Shown: in pieces, positions 34,679 to 43,177 of the stretch
Position numbering within the stretch: position 1 is the first letter of the stretch
Layout of the letters: every line of letters begins with the position of its first letter
Origin: Fructobacillus apis
GTDB lineage: Bacteria; Bacillota; Bacilli; Lactobacillales; Lactobacillaceae
Assembly: GCF_023893635.1 (NCBI RefSeq)
Contig: NZ_JAMWYK010000006.1
Span: 1 to 64,000 of the forward strand
Length of the DNA: 64,000 nt
Direction: 5' to 3'
The notes under the pieces: generated by a model
Database searches by the model: none
What the model saw: the letters and a program-made list of their open reading frames with translations, nothing else
What the model was told of the DNA's origin: nothing
Made by a program: the position numbers and the translations under genes

Positions 34679-36013
34679 ATGCCAAAGAAATACTACTTTA
34701 TCGGAATTAAAGGAACGGGAATGGGCCCATTGGCTCAGATCCTGCACGACCAAGGAAACGAAGTCGTTGGTTCCGATATCGACAAATTCACTTACACGCA
34801 GGCGCCATTGGAAAAGGCTGGCATTAAGCTTTTGCCCTTCGACGCTAAGAACATCGAAGCCTACAAGGATTTCACCTTTATCCGTGGAAACGCCTTTACC
34901 GATGATCACGTGGAAGTGAAGGCCGCCCTCGAAGCAGGCGTCGACATGATGAGCTTCCCGGATGCGGTTGCCGAACAAGTGGACCAAAACACCACTATTG
35001 CCGTGGCTGGCGCACACGGGAAGACGTCAACGACTGGTTTGCTCGCCCACGTCATGAAGAACGTCGAAAAGACGTCCTACTTGATTGGGGATGGAACTGG
35101 AAAGGGAACGCCGGACTCCGACTTCTTCGTTTTGGAAGCCGACGAATACCGCCGTCACTTTAAGCCTTACCACCCAGACTACGCCGTCTTGACGAACATC
35201 GACTTCGATCACCCCGATTACTTCAAGGACATTAACGATGTCTTCTCTGCCTTTGAAGATTTCGCAAAGGGTGTGAAGAAGGGCATCGTTGCCTGGGGTG
35301 ACGATGAGAACTTGCAAAAGTTATCAGTGGACGTACCACTTTATTACTACGGTGATAAGGCTGGACGTGATGACTTCTTGATCGACCAGATCGATAAGGA
35401 AACCACGGGTTCAAACTTCCACGTCTCATACCGAGGCAAGGATTTGGGGAAGTTCTTCATCCCAATCTTTGGTCAACACAACATTTACAACGCAACGGCC
35501 GTGATTGCCGTGGCCTACTTGGAAGGCTTGGATTTGGAAGGTGTTCGACAACACTTGAAGACCTATCCAGGTGTGAAGCGTCGCTTCTCTGAAAAGCAGG
35601 TCGAAGACATCACCATCATTGATGATTACGCGCACCACCCAACTGAAATCCAAGCGACAATTGACGCTGCTCGTCAAAAGTACCCACAAAAGGAAGTGGT
35701 TGCTGTCTTCCAGCCACACACTTTCTCACGTGTGATTGCCTACAAGGATGAATACGCCCGCGTGCTTTCCAACGCCGATACGGTTTACCTGACGCCAATC
35801 TTTGGTTCAGCCCGTGAAGCAACTGGAACAGTGACGGCAGAGGACATCGCCAAGGAAATCAAGGGTGGGGCAACCATCATCACTGAAGACACGGTATCGG
35901 ACTTGTTGAAGCACGAAAACGCGGTTTTCGTCTTCATGGGTGCCGGTGACATTCAAAAGTACGAGTTTGCTTACGAAAAGTTGCTCGGGCAAATTCAGTC
36001 CGATCGTAGCTAA
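34679..36013 (+). CDS. murC: UDP-N-acetylmuramate--L-alanine ligase
   Basis: A 444-residue cytoplasmic Mur ligase that adds L-Ala to UDP-MurNAc, the first step of stem-peptide synthesis. The UDP-binding GIKGTGMGPLAQIL near residue 8, the ATP loop GAHGKTSTTGLL near 115 and the DDYAHHPTEIQAT segment near 320 are clear. The start has AGAGGGC upstream. It follows ytpR by 14 nt, so they are likely co-transcribed. Confidence 0.97.
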   Translation: MPKKYYFIGIKGTGMGPLAQILHDQGNEVVGSDIDKFTYTQAPLEKAGIKLLPFDAKNIEAYKDFTFIRGNAFTDDHVEVKAALEAGVDMMSFPDAVAEQVDQNTTIAVAGAHGKTSTTGLLAHVMKNVEKTSYLIGDGTGKGTPDSDFFVLEADEYRRHFKPYHPDYAVLTNIDFDHPDYFKDINDVFSAFEDFAKGVKKGIVAWGDDENLQKLSVDVPLYYYGDKAGRDDFLIDQIDKETTGSNFHVSYRGKDLGKFFIPIFGQHNIYNATAVIAVAYLEGLDLEGVRQHLKTYPGVKRRFSEKQVEDITIIDDYAHHPTEIQATIDAARQKYPQKEVVAVFQPHTFSRVIAYKDEYARVLSNADTVYLTPIFGSAREATGTVTAEDIAKEIKGGATIITEDTVSDLLKHENAVFVFMGAGDIQKYEFAYEKLLGQIQSDRS

Positions 36014-36106
36014 AAAGCAGGAGATAAAAGCTTTCGCTTTAATCTTGGTTTAAGCTCTTATATTTAGAATAGATGCAACAATTCGATAATATCGAGGAGG
36101 TATTCG

Positions 36107-36832
36107 ATGAATAATTTTGATATGAACGAACGCCGTGACGTGACCGGCGTCGACCAGGGAATGAAGAACTTCTTCCAAAAGGTCTACAGCTACATGGCCA
36201 TCGCCATGGCCGTGACGGCCGTTACGGGTTACATTGCCCAAACATTCTTCTTGCCACAGTTGGTCACGCTTTTCACTGGTTCATGGATTGGCTTTGCTGC
36301 CATCATGGTCGTTGAATTGGTTTTGGTCGTCATGATTCGAAACGCAGCGGTGAACTTGAACCCAGCGAAGGCCTTCGGGTTGCTCATGACCTTTGCCGTT
36401 TCGCAAGGATTGTTCTTGGGCTTGCTCTTGGCCGTCTACACGGGCGCTTCAGTCCTTGCTGCCTTTGGTTCAACGGTTGGTTTGTTCGGCGGAATGGCCT
36501 TGTACGGTGCCTTCACGAAGAAGTCATTGGCCGGCATGGGACCTATCTTGAACGGAATCTTGATCGGTGTGATTATTGCCACCGTGATTAACATGTTGGT
36601 AGGATCATCTGCTTTCCAAACGTTGCTTTCAATCGTTGTGTTGATCTTGTTTGCTCTCTTTACGGCATACGATAACAACAAGTTGAAGTCCGACTACTCA
36701 CAGATGATGGCACAGGGGGCCACGGAAGCACAAACTTCAGGAATCGCCATTTGGGGTGCCTTGAACCTTTACATGGACTTCTTGAACATCTTCTACTCAA
36801 TCTTGCAAATCTTCGGAGACACAAGAGACTAA
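36107..36832 (+). CDS. Bax inhibitor-1/YccA-family membrane protein
   Basis: A 241-residue protein with seven membrane spans starting near residue 25 (YMAIAMAVTAVTGYI). The C-terminal AYDNNKLKSDY and LNLYMDFLNIFYSILQIFG segments are typical of the BI-1/UPF0005 (YccA/YetJ) family of membrane calcium-leak or protease-modulating proteins. GAGGAGGT precedes the ATG at 36107. It has its own terminator. The physiological role in bacteria is uncertain. Confidence 0.9.
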   Translation: MNNFDMNERRDVTGVDQGMKNFFQKVYSYMAIAMAVTAVTGYIAQTFFLPQLVTLFTGSWIGFAAIMVVELVLVVMIRNAAVNLNPAKAFGLLMTFAVSQGLFLGLLLAVYTGASVLAAFGSTVGLFGGMALYGAFTKKSLAGMGPILNGILIGVIIATVINMLVGSSAFQTLLSIVVLILFALFTAYDNNKLKSDYSQMMAQGATEAQTSGIAIWGALNLYMDFLNIFYSILQIFGDTRD

Positions 36833-36846
36833 GAAATCCCTTAAAA

Positions 36847-36870
36847 GCACGCCTTGGCGTGCTTTTTTTT
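36847..36870 (+). terminator. Intrinsic terminator before polA
   Basis: GCACGCC-TT-GGCGTGC is followed by eight T, 15 nt after the Bax-inhibitor-like gene. Confidence 0.92.
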
Positions 36871-36905
36871 ATGGTAAACTGACACTAGTAATCAAAGAGG
36901 TGTTT

Positions 36906-39593
36906 ATGAGTAAAAAGATACTATTAATTGACGGAAACTCGCTGGCATTCCGCGCGTTCTACGCGATGTACCAGCAGCTTGACCGCATGGTCACCCCAGA
37001 AGGGCTGCACACCAACGCCCTGGTGGCCTTTAACAATTTCTTGGAATCCATTGTCTTACCAATGCAACCGGACATGGCCCTGGTGGCCTGGGATGCCCGT
37101 TCTGGTAAGGAAACGTTCCGAGGCGATTTGTACGAAGAGTACAAGGGTGGCCGTGATAAAACACCGGCCGAGTTCAAAGAACAGTTCCCATACCTGCGTG
37201 AAATGGTAGAAGCTCACGGGCTTCACAACTACGAGCAGGTTGGCCTGGAAGCAGACGACATCATTGGGACGCTTTCCCGCATCGGAGCCGCTGCCGGCGA
37301 TAAGGTGATTGTGATCACCGGAGACCAGGATTTGACGCAGCTTGCAACCGACGACGTGACCGTGAAGATCACGAAAAAGGGTGTGACGAACGTCGAAGTC
37401 TACACGCCGGAATTCATTATGGAAAAGTACGGTATCACGCCGGCTCAAATCATCGATAAGAAGGCGCTCACGGGTGATACGTCCGATAACTATCCCGGTG
37501 TGACGAAGGTGGGAGAGAAGACGGCGTTGAAGCTGTTGAAGGAATACCACGACCTCGATAACCTGTACGCCCACGTGGACGAGATGAAGCAGTCGAAGAT
37601 GAAGGAAAACCTCATTAACGACAAGGAAGTGGCCTACCGGGCACAGAAGCTCGCCACGATTATCACGGATGCAACGCTCGAAATCGGTTTGGATGACATC
37701 GAGTACCACGGTCCGAAGACGGCCGGCTTGATTGATCTGTTCGAAAAGCTGCACTTCAAGCAGGCGTTGACGAAGGTGCGTGCCCACCAGTTGATTGACC
37801 AGGACGATGACAGCGCGGATACGGCGATGGAGCAGGCGCACTTTAAGCCGGTGGCGGAGCTTTCGGATGAGGCACTTACTAAGTTAGCCAATGAAAAAAC
37901 GCTGGCGCTTCACATCGACACGACGTCAGATAACTACCACACTTCTGATCTGATTGGCTTCGCACTGGGTAACGACACAGTGGGTTACTACGCGAGTCGC
38001 GACTTCTCCTTCTTCGAAGGAGATGTGTTAAAGCGCATCGTGGAAGACGACCAGATTCAAATCCAGCTCTTCAACGCCAAGGCCCACTGGGTTTTGCTGC
38101 ACCGGTTGGGTCTGACTTTGACAGGGGTCGACTTCGATTTCTTACTCGTTGCCTACCTGTTAGACACGGTTGGAAACGACAACGTGCTTTCAACATTGGC
38201 CGGACGCTTCGACCACTACTTGCCAGACGACGAATCCGTTTACGGCAAGGGGTCCAAGTTCGCCATTCCAGAGGAAAAGACGGTGGTCTTGGACCACATC
38301 GGGCACAAGGCGCAGACCGTCTTCACGCTCCGTGACCAAGCCTTTTCAGACCTGGAAGAACACAAGCAAGCTCACCTCTACCACGACATCGAATTGCCAC
38401 TGTCCTTTGTCTTAGCCAAGATGGAAGCCCAGGGATTCAAGGTCAACGAGGAACGCTTGGCCAAGATGGGCCAGGAGATGGAAGAGCAAATCGCTTCGCT
38501 TAAGCAAGAAATCTATACGATGGCCGGCGAAGAGTTTAACATCAACTCAACCAAGCAGTTGGGAACCCTGCTCTTCGACAAGATGGGCTTGCCCGTTATT
38601 AAGAAGACCAAGACGGGTTACTCAACGGCCGTTGAGGTCCTCGAAAAGTTGGCGCCGCAAGCGCCAATCGTGGACCACATCTTACAGTACCGTCAGCTGA
38701 CAAAGCTTAAGTCCACTTACGTGGATGGTCTTTTGGCCGTTGTTGATCAGACTGACCAAAAGGTGCACACGCGCTTCTTGCAGACATTGACACAAACGGG
38801 CCGCTTGTCATCGGTGGATCCAAACTTGCAAAACATTCCGATGCGCACCGAAGCCGGGCGCAAGATTCGCCACGCCTTCGTGCCATCACACGAGGGATGG
38901 GACATCTTTGGTGCCGACTACTCCCAGATTGAACTGCGTGTCTTGGCCTCCATCACGGAGGACCCTGCCATGGAGCATGCCTTCGTGGAAGACCATGACA
39001 TTCACGCCGAAACGGCACGCAAGGTCTTTGGCCTCGGTGATGACGCCAAAGTATCAGCCGACCAACGCCGGACGGCCAAAGCGGTTAACTTCGGGATTGT
39101 TTACGGCATCTCCGATTACGGTTTGTCAAAGAACCTGAACATTGCCCGCAAGGACGCCAAGGCCTTCATCGACACGTACTTCCAGGAGTTCCCAAAGATT
39201 CACGACTGGATGAATGCGATTAAGGAAAAGGCGCACCAGGACGGTTTCGTTGAAACCATCGAACACCGTCGCCGTTACTTACCTGACATTAACGCGAAGA
39301 ACTTCAACACCCGTTCCTTTGCCGAACGCACGGCCATGAACTCGCCCATTCAGGGATCAGCCGCCGACATTATCAAGATTGCGATGATTAAGGTGGACCG
39401 TGCCATTCAAGAAAAGAAGCTCCAGGCCAAGATGCTCGTGCAGGTGCACGATGAATTGGTCTTCGAGTGTCCAAAGGAAGAACTGGAAACGCTGCGTGAA
39501 ACCGTCACGCAAGTGATGGACTCCGCTGTTAAGCTCGCCATTCCGTTGAAGGTTGAATCCCACGCCGGTCCAACCTGGTATGAAGCAAAGTAA
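36906..39593 (+). CDS. polA: DNA polymerase I
   Basis: An 895-residue repair and Okazaki-fragment processing polymerase. The N-terminal 5' nuclease domain (LLIDGNSLAFRAFYAM; GLEADDIIGTLSR; GDTSDNYPGV) is complete. The middle 3'-5' exonuclease-like domain reads LALHIDTTSDN where the active enzyme has DTE, so proofreading is probably lost as in Bacillus. The polymerase domain has DYSQIELRVLA, the O-helix KAVNFGIVYG and QVHDELVFE. AGAGGTG supports the ATG at 36906 over a GTG at 36900. Confidence 0.96.
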   Translation: MSKKILLIDGNSLAFRAFYAMYQQLDRMVTPEGLHTNALVAFNNFLESIVLPMQPDMALVAWDARSGKETFRGDLYEEYKGGRDKTPAEFKEQFPYLREMVEAHGLHNYEQVGLEADDIIGTLSRIGAAAGDKVIVITGDQDLTQLATDDVTVKITKKGVTNVEVYTPEFIMEKYGITPAQIIDKKALTGDTSDNYPGVTKVGEKTALKLLKEYHDLDNLYAHVDEMKQSKMKENLINDKEVAYRAQKLATIITDATLEIGLDDIEYHGPKTAGLIDLFEKLHFKQALTKVRAHQLIDQDDDSADTAMEQAHFKPVAELSDEALTKLANEKTLALHIDTTSDNYHTSDLIGFALGNDTVGYYASRDFSFFEGDVLKRIVEDDQIQIQLFNAKAHWVLLHRLGLTLTGVDFDFLLVAYLLDTVGNDNVLSTLAGRFDHYLPDDESVYGKGSKFAIPEEKTVVLDHIGHKAQTVFTLRDQAFSDLEEHKQAHLYHDIELPLSFVLAKMEAQGFKVNEERLAKMGQEMEEQIASLKQEIYTMAGEEFNINSTKQLGTLLFDKMGLPVIKKTKTGYSTAVEVLEKLAPQAPIVDHILQYRQLTKLKSTYVDGLLAVVDQTDQKVHTRFLQTLTQTGRLSSVDPNLQNIPMRTEAGRKIRHAFVPSHEGWDIFGADYSQIELRVLASITEDPAMEHAFVEDHDIHAETARKVFGLGDDAKVSADQRRTAKAVNFGIVYGISDYGLSKNLNIARKDAKAFIDTYFQEFPKIHDWMNAIKEKAHQDGFVETIEHRRRYLPDINAKNFNTRSFAERTAMNSPIQGSAADIIKIAMIKVDRAIQEKKLQAKMLVQVHDELVFECPKEELETLRETVTQVMDSAVKLAIPLKVESHAGPTWYEAK

Positions 39594-39600
39594 AGAAAAA

Positions 39601-39627
39601 GAGTCGCCAAGAAAGCGACTCTTTTTT
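39601..39627 (+). terminator. Intrinsic terminator of polA
   Basis: GAGTCGC and GCGACTC pair around CAAGAAA, followed by a T-run, within 10 nt of the polA stop. Confidence 0.88.
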
Positions 39628-39742
39628 ACTAGAATCAGCGGGTAGGGTAAGATAGGAGTAGAAAGGCTTCAAAGATTGGCAAAATGGGGTCAAACTAGAC
39701 CAATTCCTTTACCAATTTAGAATGTGAGGTCAAGAAAGCTGA

Positions 39743-39761
39743 CAAATTGTTAAACAAGTTG
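39743..39761. promoter_or_regulatory. Palindrome in the glnRA promoter region
   Basis: CAAATTGTTAAACAAGTTG reads the same on both strands except at positions 4/16 and the centre. It overlaps a TTGTTA that could be a -35 box for the TATATT box at about 39774-39779. It is 43 nt upstream of glnR. It does not exactly match the TGTnA-N7-TnACA GlnR consensus but is in the right place for autoregulation. Confidence 0.4.
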
Positions 39762-39804
39762 TGCTCTTTCGTATATATTTTTTAGCAAGGGGGGATAGTT
39801 CATC

Positions 39805-40170
39805 GTGAAGAATTCAGAATTACAACGAAACAAAGCTGTCCTGCCGATGTCGGTGGTGCGTGAACTGACTTTGCTAACGGACCGTCAGATTCGTTACTAC
39901 GAAGAACACGGCCTCGTGAAGCCAGAGCGTGGGAAGGGTGGGCAGCGCCGCTTTTCTCTAAACGACATCGACCAACTCTTGCGCATTAAGGACCACCTGG
40001 ATGCAGGGGATTCGACGAAGGATATTCGGGAACTCTTCGACAAGTCCGAGCGAAAGAAGCGCCAGCAAGCTGAAGAACAGGACGCCAAGTTGCGCCGTGC
40101 TTTGCAAGATGAATTTGCACAGATTGCCCGCTTCAATCAATCGACCAATCGAAACAACCGGATGCATTAG
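39805..40170 (+). CDS. glnR: GlnR, MerR-family nitrogen regulator
   Basis: A 121-residue MerR-family repressor that senses feedback-inhibited glutamine synthetase and shuts off glnRA when nitrogen is plentiful. The helix-turn-helix and wing appear as [20 protein letters not shown]...RRFS (residues about 26-52), followed by a dimer helix and a charged, Gln-rich C-terminal tail. It starts with GTG at 39805 after AAGGGGGGAT. glnA follows 17 nt later, the classical operon. Confidence 0.93.
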   Translation: MKNSELQRNKAVLPMSVVRELTLLTDRQIRYYEEHGLVKPERGKGGQRRFSLNDIDQLLRIKDHLDAGDSTKDIRELFDKSERKKRQQAEEQDAKLRRALQDEFAQIARFNQSTNRNNRMH

Positions 40171-40187
40171 CAGAAAGTAGGAGAGAC

Positions 40188-41537
40188 ATGACGCAAAAGA
40201 CAATGACCAAAGACGAAATCCGAGCAAAGGTGAAAGAAGAACACGTTGAATTCATTCGCGTGACGTTCACGGACGTGATGGGAACCATCAAGAACGTGGA
40301 AATTCCAGTGAGCCAATTGGACAGTTTGCTCGATAACGACGTGATGTTCGACGGTTCATCAATCGAAGGGTTTGTTCGGATCAACGAGTCCGACATGTAC
40401 TTGTACCCTGACCTGTCAACGTTTTTGATTTTTCCATGGTCCGAAGATGCACACGGTGGTAAGGTTGCCCGTCTTATTGCGGACGTTTACACGGCCGACC
40501 GCAAGCCATTCCCAGGTGACCCACGCCACGCCTTGAAGGAAGCGGTGAAGCACGCCCAAAAGGACGGCTTTACGGAATTCAACGTTGGAACGGAACCCGA
40601 GTTCTTCCTCTTTAAGTTGGATGAAAAGGGAAACCCAACGATGGAACTAAACGACCACGGATCGTACTTCGATTTGGCACCCCTGGACGGTGCTGAAGAC
40701 GTGCGTCGCGAAATCGTGTTGACCCTTGAACAGATGGACTTCGAAGTCGAAGCGGCCCACCACGAAGTGGCGGACGGCCAGCACGAAGTGGACTTCAAGT
40801 ACGCCAACGCTTTGGAAGCGGCCGATAAGATTCAGACCTTCAAGTTGGTCGTGAAGACGATTGCCCGCAAGAATGGTTATTACGCAACCTTCATGCCAAA
40901 GCCAATCTCTGGAATCAACGGTTCTGGAATGCACGTGAACATGTCTTTGTTCAACGAAGACGGTAACGCCTTTGCGGGTGGGGATGACGAATTCTTCGGT
41001 CTCTCAAAAACAGCCTTGCACTTCTTGGGTGGTTTGTTGAAGCACGCACCAGCCATCACGGCCTTTGCGAACCCAACGGTGAACTCATACAAGCGTTTGA
41101 CGCCTGGATTCGAAGCGCCCGTTTACATCGCCTGGTCAGCGTCAAACCGTTCGCCAATGATCCGCGTGCCGAGCGCACGTGGTATCGGAACGCGTTTGGA
41201 ACTCCGAACGGTGGACCCAACGGCCAACCCATACCTGACGTTGGCGGCCATCTTGACGGCCGGTTTGGACGGTATTGACAACCATCTTGAACCAAGCTCA
41301 TCCGTTGATAAGAACATCTACTTGATGGACGAAAACGAACGGAAGAAGGCGGGTATCCGTGACTTGCCAGACACGCTCTTGGACGCCTTGGAAGAATTGG
41401 AAAAGGATTCAATCGTGATTGACTCAGTGGGTCAGCACATCACGGACAAGTTCGTGGAAGCAAAGCGCATCGAGTACCAATCCTACCGTCAGTTCGTGAC
41501 GAAGTGGGAAATTGATAACTACTTTATGAATTACTAA
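40188..41537 (+). CDS. glnA: Glutamine synthetase type I (GSI-alpha)
   Basis: A 449-residue dodecameric enzyme making glutamine from glutamate, ammonia and [21 protein letters not shown] near residue 55 includes the Arg used for glutamine feedback in GSI-alpha. [10 protein letters not shown] carries the metal/His site near residue 245, and [10 protein letters not shown] and [11 protein letters not shown] are typical. The length and lack of an adenylylation segment fit the GlnR-regulated Gram-positive form. It is co-transcribed with glnR and ends at a terminator. Confidence 0.97.
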   Translation: MTQKTMTKDEIRAKVKEEHVEFIRVTFTDVMGTIKNVEIPVSQLDSLLDNDVMFDGSSIEGFVRINESDMYLYPDLSTFLIFPWSEDAHGGKVARLIADVYTADRKPFPGDPRHALKEAVKHAQKDGFTEFNVGTEPEFFLFKLDEKGNPTMELNDHGSYFDLAPLDGAEDVRREIVLTLEQMDFEVEAAHHEVADGQHEVDFKYANALEAADKIQTFKLVVKTIARKNGYYATFMPKPISGINGSGMHVNMSLFNEDGNAFAGGDDEFFGLSKTALHFLGGLLKHAPAITAFANPTVNSYKRLTPGFEAPVYIAWSASNRSPMIRVPSARGIGTRLELRTVDPTANPYLTLAAILTAGLDGIDNHLEPSSSVDKNIYLMDENERKKAGIRDLPDTLLDALEELEKDSIVIDSVGQHITDKFVEAKRIEYQSYRQFVTKWEIDNYFMNY

Positions 41538-41554
41538 TTAAGGCTTATGAAAAC

Positions 41555-41584
41555 GCTCCTGAGCAGTCGCCCAGGAGCTTTTTA
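41555..41584 (+). terminator. Intrinsic terminator of glnRA
   Basis: GCTCCTG (41555-41561) pairs with CAGGAGC (41572-41578), followed by a T-run. Confidence 0.85.
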
Positions 41585-41682
41585 TTGTACGTGGACTTAA
41601 GGAGCAGGACTGGTCGTTATTAGGCTTTCGACGGCGCAACTGCACCATGTTTTAGAAGTGGCCTGCGGTGCGATGATCCCGT

Positions 41683-41717
41683 AAAAAAAGCCCCGCCATC
41701 AGCTGGTGGGGTTTTTT
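41683..41717. terminator. Bidirectional terminator, mainly for the MFS gene
   Basis: CCCCGCCA and TGGTGGGG pair around TCAGC; the stem is flanked by A7 on the left and T6 on the right. On the minus strand it ends the MFS transporter gene, whose stop is at 41732. Confidence 0.85.
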
Positions 41718-41731
41718 GTTTTTATATTGAC

Positions 41732-42949
41732 TTACGTATTGATCTTCTTACGGTTCACGTTGAAGTAGAAGAGCGTTCCGTTAATCGCCATCATCAGCGC
41801 CGTGAAGATGAAGATAGCGCGGTAGTCAAAGGACGAGGCAATCACCGTTCCAAAGAGGGGACCGAGCACCGAACCAGCCGACTGGAAGGACTGGTTATAG
41901 GAGAATACCCGGGATACCAACTGCTCCGGCGTATTTCTCGAAAGGAGCGTCTGGATGGCTGGCAACAGGGTCGCATCCGCAATTCCAATGGCAAAGCGGA
42001 AGAAGATGAGCCAGAAGACCGTCGTCACGAATGCCGTTGGGAAGAAGGCCAAGACAGCGAGCACGAAGCCGGCCTGAATCATGTACTTCGTTCCAATCTT
42101 GTCGCCCAGGCGTCCAAACCATGGGGCGAAGAGGAAGGTTGCACAACCAGGCATGGCAGCGACAACTCCGGTAATGAAGGTGACGTTTCCCTGACCGTTC
42201 AACACCTCACGCACGAACAGCGCAACAATTGGGTTGATGGCCATGTTCACGATTTGCACGAGCATCGTCGTCACAAAGAGGGCGATCAGCACGCTTTTGT
42301 TTGGCAGCTTGGAGAAGCGCAGGTCTTCTTCCTTCGTATCTTCCTCCGGCAACTTCTTTTCCGGCTTCTTTTCTTCAATGAAGAACCAGATGAAGAAGAA
42401 AAGCACAACGAAAATGGAAGCGGTAATGAAGAAAATGTTCCGGTAGGACATGAAGGTGGCAAGCGTTCCACCAATCAAAGGCCCCACGAGCGTTCCACCT
42501 GTGAACCCGGTCACCACGATTCCAAGAGCGCGACCAACCTGTTCACGGGGCGTCTGTGTCGCAATCAAGGCGTTGGCGTTTGACACAAAACCACCGAGTG
42601 CACCCTGAATGGCGCGAAGGGCAATCAACTGCCAGACGTTTTGCACCAAACCGGTCAGTCCCATGGCGAGGGCCAAACCAAGCGCGGCACGCATCATCAT
42701 GAGCTTACGTCCCTTTTTATCCGCCAATCGTCCCCAGAGTGGGGAGACGATGGTTGAGGTCAAAAAGGTTGCGGCAAAGGCGAAGCCGGAATAGAAGTTC
42801 AGTTCCGCCCGAGTGAAGTTTCCCAGCGTGTCAATGAAGAGGGAAAGGAAGGGGACGATTTCGGAAAAAGCAATTCCCGACATCATCACTGCCAGCCAGA
42901 CAATCCACATATTGCGTTTCCAGTCGACAGGCTGATTTTCTGCTTGCAT
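41732..42949 (-). CDS. Major facilitator superfamily drug exporter (DHA1-like)
   Basis: A 405-residue 12-span proton-driven exporter. Motif A appears as GRLADKKGRKLMMM after span 2 (near residue 75). GFTGGTLVGPLIGGTLA near residue 140 corresponds to motif C of drug:H+ antiporters. A charged central loop, EEKKPEKKLPEEDTKEED, separates the two halves. The start at 42949 has AAGGAGG on the minus strand; an upstream TTG at 42964 would lie inside that ribosome site. The drug or metabolite exported is unknown. It is divergent from rel. Confidence 0.85.
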   Translation of the reverse strand: MQAENQPVDWKRNMWIVWLAVMMSGIAFSEIVPFLSLFIDTLGNFTRAELNFYSGFAFAATFLTSTIVSPLWGRLADKKGRKLMMMRAALGLALAMGLTGLVQNVWQLIALRAIQGALGGFVSNANALIATQTPREQVGRALGIVVTGFTGGTLVGPLIGGTLATFMSYRNIFFITASIFVVLFFFIWFFIEEKKPEKKLPEEDTKEEDLRFSKLPNKSVLIALFVTTMLVQIVNMAINPIVALFVREVLNGQGNVTFITGVVAAMPGCATFLFAPWFGRLGDKIGTKYMIQAGFVLAVLAFFPTAFVTTVFWLIFFRFAIGIADATLLPAIQTLLSRNTPEQLVSRVFSYNQSFQSAGSVLGPLFGTVIASSFDYRAIFIFTALMMAINGTLFYFNVNRKKINT

Positions 42950-43102
42950 GAGGGCCTCCTTCAAGTGTTATTTCTATTGATTAATCTTACTCTTTTTCTC
43001 TGAAAAATGCAGGGGCTTTCCTATATTTTTTGGATTCAAATTCAAAAGAACGACACCGTTATTCTAAACTATTAACTAGTCTTTGAATCGCCTGTCTTTT
43101 GC

Positions 43103-43131
43103 TTGTTTAGGGGGGCGATATACCATATAAT
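43103..43131 (+). promoter_or_regulatory. Predicted rel promoter
   Basis: TTGTTT (43103-43108) and a perfect TATAAT (43126-43131) with a 17-nt spacer lie 47 nt upstream of the rel ATG. Confidence 0.65.
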
Positions 43132-43177
43132 GTGTCTAAGACGATTTCATTTAACGTTCATTTAAAGGAGGCTTGCC

